Source: an uncultured Ruminococcus sp.
GTDB lineage: Bacteria; Bacillota; Clostridia; Oscillospirales; Acutalibacteraceae
Assembly (NCBI GenBank): GCA_902766305.1
Contig: CACXDE010000012.1
Coordinates: forward strand, 1-17,543
Direction: 5' to 3'
DNA: 17,543 nt
Part shown: positions 1-7,091 of the stretch, one piece after another
How the letters are laid out: each line of letters opens with the position of its first letter
Numbering within the stretch: the first letter of the stretch is position 1
Notes under the pieces: generated by a model
Database searches by the model: none
What the model saw: the letters and a program-made list of their open reading frames with translations, nothing else
Told to the model about the DNA's origin: nothing
Translations under genes and position numbers: made by a program

Positions 1-16
1 GACGCTGGACTCACAC

Positions 17-72
17 CAGTCTTGCACTGCTTTCTTCACAATTCGCAGCTTCTATGAATCACGGGCGGTGCT
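17..72 (+). repeat. dispersed intergenic repeat, copy A
   Basis: This copy runs from CAGTCTTGCACTGCTTTCTTC to ATGAATCACGGGCGGTGCT. The same two end blocks, in the same order and about the same distance apart, recur at 6715-6776 and 12385-12444, and in inverted form at 134-182. It lies downstream of the last gene of the minus-strand operon. No open reading frame is conserved in it, so it is a non-coding repeat. Confidence 0.75.
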
Positions 73-88
73 AGTGCCGAGCCGGCAT

Positions 89-120
89 TCCCGCACCAGT
101 CTTGCACTACTATTTTTTAA
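89..120 (+). repeat. dispersed intergenic repeat, partial copy B
   Basis: The block CCCGCACCAGTCTTGCACT matches the left end of the copy at 12385 (CCCGCACCGGTCTTGCACC). The similarity is then lost, so this is a left-end fragment. Its bases 97-111 pair perfectly with 168-182, the left end of the inverted copy C. Confidence 0.65.
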
Positions 121-133
121 AAGTACTGGCGCA

Positions 134-182
134 GGGAACGATTCACAAATGTTACGTTTTACAATGAAGTAGTGCAAGACTG
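134..182 (-). repeat. dispersed intergenic repeat, inverted copy C
   Basis: Read on the minus strand, this copy starts CAGTCTTGCACTACTTCATTG and continues through AAAACGTAACATTTGTGAATC, which follows copies D and E in order and spacing. Together with copy B it forms a 15-bp perfect inverted repeat (97-111 with 168-182, 56 bases between the arms). A transcript of this stretch could fold into a long hairpin. Confidence 0.65.
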
Positions 183-190
183 ATTTGGGC

Positions 191-223
191 GCGCAGGCTC
201 TGCGCCGGGCGGTACTCTTCCAT
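191..223 (+). repeat. GC-rich hairpin and repeat tail
   Basis: GCGCAG-GCT-CTGCGC (191-205) is a perfect 6-bp stem with a 3-base loop. The same stem with a different loop (GCGCAG-TGT-CTGCGC) stands next to repeat copy E at 12369-12383. Bases 206-223 (CGGGCGGTACTCTTCCAT) match the tail of copy D at 6759-6776 with one mismatch. The stretch therefore looks like part of the repeat family. No T-rich tract follows the stem towards the minus operon, so I do not call it a terminator. Confidence 0.55.
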
Positions 224-278
224 TATTCCATAACTGTAAGATTAAAAACAATAAAGTTCCAGAATTATTTACATCAAC

Positions 279-1004
279 TTATTTTTCCGGGGGCGGAAGC
301 ATTTTTTTTGTGCTTTTAAGTGCTTTGTCAATTTCACGGCGGTGTCTGTACTTTATTATGATAAAAAGCACGACAGAACGCATTCCAACAAGAGTAGCAA
401 TTACACCTAAAATCAGACAAAGCTGTCCCAGTACAGAATTGTGTTCAAGATATATATATACCAGACCGATAAGCGCAACAGGAATACCCGTTGCAAGAGA
501 AATAACTATAGATGATACTTTATATTTAAGCTTGCCGGCAGTGGTTCTCTCCTCATCCTCTGCAATCTCTTCGGGTGTGCGGGCGGCTCGTCTGTTAAGA
601 TTTGTCAGCGTATATACACCTATTATAATGAAAGGGAAAGATGCCAATATAATTATGACACCGATATATGTCATGGTTTTCGTCCTTACCTCCATAGGAC
701 TGTCCTTGTTGTAAAGCAGTGTCAGCTTGTCGCCGACCTTCCACTGCTCCTCATACTGCCCCAGCTGTATATTGTTATACTTTTTTCCGTCAATTTCGTA
801 ACTCACAAGAGTGACCGTCTGTTCCGTGCCGACCGCATCATCATCGATGACTTCCTCAAATCCTGTAATAACAGCCGTTGTCTTTTCCTCGCCGTAAGAT
901 ACTGCCTGCAATGTACTTACAGCCGTCCCTATTACGATAAGAATGATACCGATAAAAATCATCAGTATTCTTGTAAATCTATCTACATTTGATACCGGTT
1001 CCAA
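279..1004 (-). CDS. four-helix membrane protein with DUF3592-like domain
   Basis: This is an uncharacterised 241-residue membrane protein. One hydrophobic helix (about 11-33) precedes a polar domain (about 36-108) and a second helix (about 112-134). This helix-domain-helix layout, with the VGDKLTLLYNKDSP-type segment, resembles the DUF3592 family, usually a beta-rich domain outside the membrane. Two more helices (about 163-187 and 190-217) and a basic tail follow, which makes it longer than the plain family form. The start is TTG at 1002-1004, because GGGAGG lies 10 bases upstream. That site overlaps the stop of the preceding gene (6-base gap), so translation is probably coupled. It is the last gene of the five-gene operon, and a shorter relative lies two genes upstream. 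The function is unknown; the family call is by pattern. Confidence 0.8.
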   Translation of the reverse strand: MEPVSNVDRFTRILMIFIGIILIVIGTAVSTLQAVSYGEEKTTAVITGFEEVIDDDAVGTEQTVTLVSYEIDGKKYNNIQLGQYEEQWKVGDKLTLLYNKDSPMEVRTKTMTYIGVIIILASFPFIIIGVYTLTNLNRRAARTPEEIAEDEERTTAGKLKYKVSSIVISLATGIPVALIGLVYIYLEHNSVLGQLCLILGVIATLVGMRSVVLFIIIKYRHRREIDKALKSTKKMLPPPEK

Positions 1005-1010
1005 ATCAGA

Positions 1011-2309
1011 TCAACCTCCCGATACATTATCCGTATTCCGCATCACATCAATAATAAGCGTTTTTGATAGATCACTGCGGTATATCAGATATTTGAACCC
1101 CTTCCCGGATTCATTAACAGAATAACTGTCCACAACATTCCTTGAATATTCCAGCGCTTTTTTATATTCATCCTCGGATTCATATTTTACAGTCAATTCC
1201 TGTATTCCCTGATCCGTGTCATGCGTTTTGAGCATTTTTTTCAGATTCTCAGGTGTTCCTTCGCCTTTCTTGAAATATAGTCCGTTCATTATATGATAAT
1301 CAAGGTCTTCATTTTTGCATACAGGTACGCCTAATCCGATCAGCGGCTTCTCAATGTCTCTCAAAGCCATTATCTTGTCATCAGAAACGTTGAAGAACCC
1401 ATAATTAGGCGGATTAGTCATAACACCGGCTTTCTGAGTATTATCACAGGTGATATCAACATTATACCAGTTGTCTCCGATTTTTATAGTGTTCCATGAA
1501 TGACTTGCAAAGAGAGCCTGAGTGCTCCACGACTGATGTCCCATAAGTGTTATGCACTCAAACCCAATCTTTCTCGTCAGCCACTCAAAAGACTTGCTGA
1601 ATCCTTCACACCTTCCCTTATGAAGGCAAAGCGTTCCATATATAGAACCGGCATTTTTATCATCTTCTATATATTCTGTCTCACGGAAAATTCTATCATA
1701 GACTATTTTTTCCTTTTCATAATCCGTTTTGCCCTCTGTCTTTTCCTTTATTATCTGAAGAACAGTACTCAGCTTCTTTACAGCTGATGAATATTCATTT
1801 TTATCAAGTATATAAGAAAACTTAACCAGTGTCACTGTATCGTCGGGACCGTATTCCGGGAAATAGTCACCGTTTATCTGTATCAGCTCCGGACAGTCAT
1901 AGTTCAGCAGTATCATAAGCTTTGTAAGCTCTTCATCTGTAGGAGGAGTATAGAATGCAACAGATTCTCTGAACTCTGACACGGCCTCATACAATTCAAC
2001 AAAGCGGTATTTTTCCTCGGCAGTCAGCTTCTTTACAAAATACTTGCTGTCATAATCCTGTATTTTGGCAAGATCCTCCGCAGAAGCCTTTTTCGGAACA
2101 GGCGGCGATGATGATTCCTCTGACGGCTGTACTGCTTCCTCACTCTCGTCCGGCGCAGACACTTCCTCACTGATTTCCGTATCGGATATTTCTATATCAG
2201 ACGCTTGTGTTTTGACAGTCTCAGCCTTTTTACAGCCGGATATCAGTGAAATGCAGAGCACCACAGCCAATATAAATAATATTCTGTTTTTCAAAGCATT
2301 CACCGCCAA
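1011..2309 (-). CDS. transglutaminase-like lipoprotein
   Basis: This is a predicted surface lipoprotein of 432 residues with a transglutaminase-like (papain-fold) domain. A hydrophobic signal (about 9-25) ends in a lipobox with Cys26 as the lipidated residue. An acidic, serine- and proline-rich linker (about 27-75) follows. The catalytic-type triad is visible as Cys234 (GRCEGFS), His270 (SHSWN) and Asp285 (NVDITCD), so the fold and probably the activity are intact. Bacterial members of this superfamily are proteases, amidases or crosslinking enzymes; which of these applies cannot be read here. The best start is TTG at 2307-2309. Its ribosome binding site is poor, and GTG two codons later is possible. 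The gene begins 23 bases after the stop of the preceding DUF3592-like gene and ends 6 bases before another, which suggests that the three act together at the cell envelope. Confidence 0.85.
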   Translation of the reverse strand: MAVNALKNRILFILAVVLCISLISGCKKAETVKTQASDIEISDTEISEEVSAPDESEEAVQPSEESSSPPVPKKASAEDLAKIQDYDSKYFVKKLTAEEKYRFVELYEAVSEFRESVAFYTPPTDEELTKLMILLNYDCPELIQINGDYFPEYGPDDTVTLVKFSYILDKNEYSSAVKKLSTVLQIIKEKTEGKTDYEKEKIVYDRIFRETEYIEDDKNAGSIYGTLCLHKGRCEGFSKSFEWLTRKIGFECITLMGHQSWSTQALFASHSWNTIKIGDNWYNVDITCDNTQKAGVMTNPPNYGFFNVSDDKIMALRDIEKPLIGLGVPVCKNEDLDYHIMNGLYFKKGEGTPENLKKMLKTHDTDQGIQELTVKYESEDEYKKALEYSRNVVDSYSVNESGKGFKYLIYRSDLSKTLIIDVMRNTDNVSGG

Positions 2310-2332
2310 TCATTCCCGATTTTTCGATTATC

Positions 2333-2998
2333 TCACATTCCGCCGTTATTGTCCTCTTCCTCATATCCCGTATACGTTGCGAACGGGTCTACATAGCTGT
2401 CCATGACGTTATTGCTGAAAACATCCGTTGCCCCGTAATCTATATTCTTATCGTCAAGCCCCGATTCAGCATTCGGATCGCCCATATAACCTATTTCATC
2501 CGGCTTTTCAAATTTCGGAACATATCCATGAATGTTGCGAAGAATAGTAGAAACATTCAGATATATTACTACAGCGCAAGCCAGTATTATTACACACATA
2601 ATAATATACAGAGCTATATTATTCGGATAGACAAATACGGGTCTGCAATATGACGGATCGGACTTTTTGTAATATATCTCCAGCTGATCGCCTATATCCA
2701 GATTTTTAAACTCGGGAGATGTTTCAGTCATCCTTACAGTAAAAGGAAATTCACCGTCCGCTGTTTCCGCATTGAACTCCACATCAACATAATATGTTTC
2801 ACCTTCATCAGTTGAGGTTATGGATTTATTTATAATAGTTGCTGTCGCCTGAGCGTGCTCCGTTTCAAACATATCGTCCACCCTGCTTGAATTTGAAACA
2901 CCAATTATCACTATTATACATACCAGAGCAACTACTGCCGCCGCTATGACTAAAACTATAGGCGGCACATTGAATCTTTTTTCATTTTCGTCAGCCAT
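2333..2998 (-). CDS. two-helix membrane protein with DUF3592-like domain
   Basis: This is an uncharacterised protein of 221 residues. It has a short charged N-terminus, a strong membrane helix (about 11-35), a polar domain of about 90 residues with the segment IGDQLEIYYKKSDP, a second helix (about 126-149), and an acidic tail of about 70 residues. The domain between the helices resembles DUF3592 and matches the pattern of the gene at 279-1004. The start is ATG at 2998: GAGG lies 9 bases upstream, and ATGGCTGA overlaps the stop of the SulP gene by 8 bases, a typical coupled junction. A start 21 bases further upstream is open but has no better site. The tail is rich in Asp, Asn and Gly and may be a cytosolic docking region (inference). 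The function is unknown. Confidence 0.8.
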   Translation of the reverse strand: MADENEKRFNVPPIVLVIAAAVVALVCIIVIIGVSNSSRVDDMFETEHAQATATIINKSITSTDEGETYYVDVEFNAETADGEFPFTVRMTETSPEFKNLDIGDQLEIYYKKSDPSYCRPVFVYPNNIALYIIMCVIILACAVVIYLNVSTILRNIHGYVPKFEKPDEIGYMGDPNAESGLDDKNIDYGATDVFSNNVMDSYVDPFATYTGYEEEDNNGGM

Positions 2999-5126
2999 TT
3001 TTATCATCCTCGTTCGCATTAGTTGAATGTTGTATCTTTTTATTCTGTCTTCTTAGCCTGAGTCTCCTTACAGAACCAGGCTCCATTTTTTCCATCCGTC
3101 CTTCTATGTACCGGCGGCGGCTCTCTATCATTTTCTCAAGATGTTCCAGCTTATCCGGATCGTTTTCAAGTTCCTTCTCCAGACGGCTTTCCATCCTGTC
3201 AAGAATTTCGTCCTCATCGAACATATTTACCCTGCCCCAGAAGGTCTGTTTCTCTGCCGCCTCAAAATCCTTTTCCGTAACCTCTTCACGGAATATCATC
3301 CCCACAAGTTCCTGTGCAATGCGTTCACGATATTCCTCTGCACCGTCACCGAAAACCCATTCAAGCTCCGGCTGTATCCCCTTTGCCCTGCGGCTGATAT
3401 GATGCGGACGCTTTATTTTAGCACCTCCGCCCTGTGAAGCTTCAACCTCTTCCGTCGGATAGGGGTAATGTATCCCTGAATCACGCAGCGCAAGGTCTGT
3501 TGTCATACGAACCGCACCGCTTTCAAGAAGCCGCTGCACTCCGAACTGTCTCAGACTGTCATTGACTTCGCCGACGTGTTCAGTAATATAAAATGATATG
3601 CCCTTCTCCTTATAATCATCATACATCATGAGAAGTCTCTGTGCCGCGGTGATATCTATGCTGCCGCATGCCCCGGCGTTTATTATTATCACTTTGGTAT
3701 CACTCTTAACGGCATTTTCTATATCATTCTGAATAGTGTCAATATTTGCAAAAAACATATTGCCGCCGAAACGATATATCAATACATTCTTTATAGGCTT
3801 TGCTTCACCGTTGCGCCTGAGTGAATAAAAGCTGTTTTCCTTTCCCTCGATAACACCAAGAAAGGCTCTCGGCGGAGTTACAGTACGGATAGTAACAGCC
3901 GCAAAGGACAGCACTATACCAATAATAACACCATATACCGTACCAAAAAGCATAACAGACAGGAATGCGCCTGTAAAGATATAAAACTCCGACCTGCTGT
4001 GTTTAAAGAAGTGAACAGCCTCATCAAACTCGCAGGCATTCATAAGAGCGGACACCACTATAGCTGTAAGAACAGGAACAGGCAGATATTTTATCATCGG
4101 CGCGGCTATATAAAGCACCGCCAACATTGAAGCACCGGCGGATACAGACAGCCACTGCGAGCCTGCTCCGAACTGACGTACAATACCTGTTCTTGATACG
4201 CTTGCATTAACAGGACAGCATCCGCTGAACGCTGAAACAAGGTTTGCGGCAAAGTAGCCGGTTATCTCCCGGTTATTGTCAAGCTTATATCCGTCCTTCA
4301 TCGCATTGCTGCCGCTTGCAAGAAGAGACTCCGCAAGTATAACCGCTGCTACCGGAAGGGCTGACATTATATAATCACTTACCTGTGAAAACGATTCAAA
4401 GCTTACAAATCCTGAAAAGCCTTTGAATCCGCTCTCAACATCCGGCAAAAGCTTTACACCCATGCTTTTAAGGTCTATAAAGTATCCGGCAACGGCTGCC
4501 GCTGCCATAACTATTACCGACATCGGGAGCTTTGGTATAAACCTCTTCGATATCATTATGAGCGCTATCGAGAGCAGGCTGAGAGAAAACGAAAGCAGAC
4601 TAAATTCGCCCATCTGAGAAATTATATGACTCACAAGCTCCGGAGCTTCTCCTGTTCCGGGACTGCCGCCAAAAAGCTTCGGCGTCTGCATAAGTATTAT
4701 AGTTACACAAATACCTGTAACAAAGCCTCCCATAACGGAAGATGATATATATTTTACGACTCTTCCGGCTCTGAATATGCGGAACACAAGCAGCCATCCT
4801 GCTACAAAAAGCGTCAGTGTAGGAATGACTTTCATTGCCTGCTCAGATTCCGCCTTAATTCCCATTTCAGCGATTATTCCGCCGATAAGTGCTGCCGGCG
4901 CAGCATCAACGCCAAAAACAAAATCCTTTGAAGACGTAAGCAGACCAAATATTATTATCGTAAATACTGATCCGTAAAGACCGTACTGCATCGGCAAGCC
5001 GGCTATGCCAGCATAGCCCATGGATATAGGTATGGATATAAGAGCGGCAATAACACCTCCGGAAATATCCTTCACAAGCTGTCCGGCAGAGCTGACGTAA
5101 AACTTTTCTTTTATGAAAGACATCAT
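2991..5126 (-). CDS. SulP-family anion transporter with STAS domain
   Basis: This is a SulP (SLC26-type) membrane transporter, a family that moves anions such as sulfate or bicarbonate. The substrate cannot be told from sequence. The N-terminus shows the family pattern of a short amphipathic segment followed by a first helix with GGVIAALISIPISMGYA and the GLPMQYGLYGS turn. Hydrophobic helices fill about residues 20-420. A cytosolic STAS domain follows (about 445-550), then a highly charged tail of about 150 residues with Glu/Arg/Lys-rich stretches, longer than usual. The start is ATG at 5124-5126, because AGGGG lies 5 bases upstream and the preceding gene stops 1 base away; a GTG at 5171 is less likely. 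The product has 711 residues. It is gene two of the operon, between a cytosolic immunity-domain protein and three envelope proteins. Confidence 0.9.
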   Translation of the reverse strand: MMSFIKEKFYVSSAGQLVKDISGGVIAALISIPISMGYAGIAGLPMQYGLYGSVFTIIIFGLLTSSKDFVFGVDAAPAALIGGIIAEMGIKAESEQAMKVIPTLTLFVAGWLLVFRIFRAGRVVKYISSSVMGGFVTGICVTIILMQTPKLFGGSPGTGEAPELVSHIISQMGEFSLLSFSLSLLSIALIMISKRFIPKLPMSVIVMAAAAVAGYFIDLKSMGVKLLPDVESGFKGFSGFVSFESFSQVSDYIMSALPVAAVILAESLLASGSNAMKDGYKLDNNREITGYFAANLVSAFSGCCPVNASVSRTGIVRQFGAGSQWLSVSAGASMLAVLYIAAPMIKYLPVPVLTAIVVSALMNACEFDEAVHFFKHSRSEFYIFTGAFLSVMLFGTVYGVIIGIVLSFAAVTIRTVTPPRAFLGVIEGKENSFYSLRRNGEAKPIKNVLIYRFGGNMFFANIDTIQNDIENAVKSDTKVIIINAGACGSIDITAAQRLLMMYDDYKEKGISFYITEHVGEVNDSLRQFGVQRLLESGAVRMTTDLALRDSGIHYPYPTEEVEASQGGGAKIKRPHHISRRAKGIQPELEWVFGDGAEEYRERIAQELVGMIFREEVTEKDFEAAEKQTFWGRVNMFDEDEILDRMESRLEKELENDPDKLEHLEKMIESRRRYIEGRMEKMEPGSVRRLRLRRQNKKIQHSTNANEDDKNG

Positions 5127-5127
5127 A

Positions 5128-6555
5128 CTATCCCCTGTTTTTATATCTGCAAAAATATCCGTTTTTATCACGATAGAGCGCAGTCCCTACAGGTGATTCA
5201 AGGTATTCTATAATATCAGGATCATAATTGCAGATCGTATTCAGACTGAAAATATCAGAATTGTCAGGGTTATCCATATAATCCTGATCCTCATCGCCTG
5301 CAAAAAATCTCCATCCGCTGTCAAGCTTACTGTCAGGCTTTTCCCTTATCATGAAACCTACCCGGCAGCCGTCAACCGTTATTCTGTCCGTAGCATAACA
5401 GCCGTCAGCTCCCTCCCATTCTATCAGAAGCTCCATAGAGCTTCTCGGTATCGCCCATTTCTTTTTGCCGCCGAATCCTGCGCAGACATTAGGACGATCG
5501 GGAATAATAAAATCAATCTGTTCCGGTTCAAGCTGAGTCATGAATTTCCGGAACAAGGTTGTCACGCCTTTTTCTATCTTGAACATCATCTCTTCTTCAT
5601 ACAGCGGCACAAGCCTGAGAAAATGTACTTCCTCTCCGTTACCTATTATACACCTGTCCATATCAGGGCTGTCAACAAATAAATCGTTGAATACTGCCCC
5701 GTTATATTCAACCGTACTGTCCATTTTTTCTCCGTAGGATATACTGTGTCCGGCAGCAAGCATAGTATCGTCTATATGCACCATTTCACCAAACTGACGC
5801 ATTATCCTTGCCAGCCAGCCGTATTTTTCTATTACTTCATCATATGTCAATGACGGAGGCAAAAATGCCGCCATTTCTATCCTATGGGGAATCTGCCGGT
5901 TTTTATCGCTTGCGGCATGTGCTCCGATACCTATAGAAATCACCTTGTAAAAATCATTTACATCATCCGGCTTTACTATCAGACAGTTTATAGGATGCTT
6001 GTCCTCCGTTTCTTCCTCTCCCGGTACGGGCAGCATTCCGCACGGCATACCAAAATGTTTTACAACAAACTCCAATACCCTTTTCATATCTTCCTCTTCA
6101 TAGACTTCCATATCTGCCGCTGCGTCACCGAATATGTTATTCCATGCTTCCTCATCTATTTCTTTTGCAACTTCCGAAGCATTTTCAAACTTCTTCTGCT
6201 GCCCTGTTTCCTGATACACAAGACAAAGCAGCAGCCAGGGTTCAACACAATTCTCGTCAATTTCTATGCAGGCCTCAGCTTCCTTTACAGCCGCACGGTA
6301 ATAATGCAGCCCAAACAAAGCACCTGCCATTTCAAGGTGATATCCTATATCATCTCCTGCCATTTCTTCATCTACATTTTTCAAAGCGTCTATAGCCTCG
6401 TGATATTTTGCGCACTGTGACAGCGCATGGGCAAGCATAAGCCTCAGTTCAACACATATTTCATCCTCGTCAAGCTCGCTTATCCTGCCTGCAACTTCCT
6501 CGAATCTTCCCTCATTCATAAGGTCATCCATCTCATACAAAAATTCATTATCCAT
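5128..6555 (-). CDS. TPR, SUFU and Imm33 (DUF2185) domain protein
   Basis: This is a cytosolic protein of 475 residues built from three parts. Residues about 1-150 are paired amphipathic helices with the spacing of tetratricopeptide repeats. Residues about 155-350 resemble the bacterial suppressor-of-fused (SUFU) domain, with AAFLPPS, a GHSISYG turn and FLRLVPLYEEE. Residues about 365-465 match DUF2185/Imm33, with DSGWRFFAGDE, YDPDIIEYLESPVGTAL and neighbouring residues. SUFU and Imm33 domains are both known from immunity proteins of polymorphic toxin systems and occur together in poly-immunity proteins, but no toxin gene is seen here. There is no signal peptide or membrane helix. The ATG at 6555 has a modest AGGG site 4 bases upstream. 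It is the first gene of the operon and stops 1 base before the SulP start, so the two are probably translated together. A regulatory or scaffold role is equally possible. Confidence 0.85.
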   Translation of the reverse strand: MDNEFLYEMDDLMNEGRFEEVAGRISELDEDEICVELRLMLAHALSQCAKYHEAIDALKNVDEEMAGDDIGYHLEMAGALFGLHYYRAAVKEAEACIEIDENCVEPWLLLCLVYQETGQQKKFENASEVAKEIDEEAWNNIFGDAAADMEVYEEEDMKRVLEFVVKHFGMPCGMLPVPGEEETEDKHPINCLIVKPDDVNDFYKVISIGIGAHAASDKNRQIPHRIEMAAFLPPSLTYDEVIEKYGWLARIMRQFGEMVHIDDTMLAAGHSISYGEKMDSTVEYNGAVFNDLFVDSPDMDRCIIGNGEEVHFLRLVPLYEEEMMFKIEKGVTTLFRKFMTQLEPEQIDFIIPDRPNVCAGFGGKKKWAIPRSSMELLIEWEGADGCYATDRITVDGCRVGFMIREKPDSKLDSGWRFFAGDEDQDYMDNPDNSDIFSLNTICNYDPDIIEYLESPVGTALYRDKNGYFCRYKNRG

Positions 6556-6645
6556 AAGCCCTGAAGCAAAAGCTTCCAGTTCACCGCCCTTCCTGTCAGC
6601 ACCAAAAACACTGATTATTCACAAACTCACATCATCGTTTATACA

Positions 6646-6674
6646 AGTATACCACACTTTTATTCATTTATCAA
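6646..6674 (-). promoter_or_regulatory. promoter of the minus-strand five-gene operon
   Basis: On the minus strand TTGATA (6669-6674) and TATACT (6646-6651) stand 17 bases apart, a near-consensus housekeeping promoter. Transcription would start near 6640, about 85 bases before the ATG at 6555. It is the only strong promoter I see for the operon. Confidence 0.75.
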
Positions 6675-6714
6675 TGCAAATCCTACAAAAACCAGCGTGA
6701 CGCTGAACCCAAAA

Positions 6715-6776
6715 CAGTCTTACACTGCTTTCTTCAAAACCATTACTTTGATGAATCACGGGCGGTGCTCTTCCAT
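6715..6776 (+). repeat. dispersed intergenic repeat, copy D
   Basis: This copy begins CAGTCTTACACTGCTTTCTTC and ends ATGAATCACGGGCGGTGCT, then CTTCCAT. It is the closest match to copy A. It lies in the 536-base divergent gap, about 40 bases upstream of the -35 of the minus-strand operon. Confidence 0.75.
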
Positions 6777-6789
6777 AATCGCTCAGCGT

Positions 6790-6860
6790 CCCCCTCCCCT
6801 TTCAGGAGAGACAGTGGCAGACTTTCACAAATCCAAGCCTCCCCCGAAATGACGGAGGGG
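6790..6860. repeat. stem-loop repeat element with CCCCTCC ends
   Basis: The ends CCCCTCC (6791-6797) and GGAGGGG (6854-6860) form a 7-bp terminal inverted repeat. On the minus strand its first 16 bases, CCCCTCCGTCATTTCG, match 13977-13992 with one mismatch. The interior differs from the element at 13975. A short heptamer array follows 73 bases later. It is probably a small non-autonomous or structural repeat. Confidence 0.55.
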
Positions 6861-6933
6861 TAAAAGACCAGAATAAAACTTGAAATAACAAAAATATATC
6901 AAGTTGGCATATATTTAGTTTTTGCACAGTCTG

Positions 6934-6968
6934 CATTGCACATTGCACATTGAACATTGTACATTGTA
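6934..6968. repeat. tandem heptamer array CATTGNA x5
   Basis: Five head-to-tail units of 7 bp read CATTGCA, CATTGCA, CATTGAA, CATTGTA and CATTGTA, a perfect CATTG core with one varying base. The array lies about 30 bases upstream of the -35 of the cdaA promoter. Arrays with a different core but the same 7-bp period lie at 13884-13974 and 14087-14121. Confidence 0.85.
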
Positions 6969-6999
6969 TTTTATTATCCTTGTTTCGCAAAATTTACTG

Positions 7000-7027
7000 T
7001 TGAATTAATAAAATGATATGTTATAAT
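7000..7027 (+). promoter_or_regulatory. promoter of cdaA-cdaR
   Basis: TTGAAT (7000-7005) and a perfect TATAAT (7022-7027) stand 16 bases apart, and TG precedes the -10 (TGTTATAAT, extended -10). Transcription would start near 7034, giving a leader of about 58 bases. The leader holds a small CTGTTT/AAACAG hairpin near 7042-7058 and no riboswitch that I recognise. Confidence 0.75.
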
Positions 7028-7091
7028 ATATATGCGGGTCACTGTTTATGAAAAACAGCGTCTGTAATCCTATCACACGGAGGGATATTCT

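Noticed and set aside
5884..6420. 178-residue open frame on the plus strand opposite the TPR-SUFU-Imm33 gene
   Set aside because: It is antisense to a gene with recognisable domains, is rich in Phe, Ile, Tyr and Cys as antisense frames often are, and has no ribosome binding site.
6934..6968. CRISPR array
   Set aside because: The units are 7 bp and contiguous with no spacers, and no cas gene is in the window.
6802..6990. 62-residue open frame on the minus strand in the divergent gap
   Set aside because: It is a translation of the stem-loop repeat and the heptamer array. It has no good ribosome binding site, and its Cys/Met/Asn pattern comes from the 7-bp units.
7034..7091. c-di-AMP riboswitch in the cdaA leader
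   Set aside because: The leader is only about 58 bases, too short for a ydaO-type riboswitch, and shows just one small hairpin.
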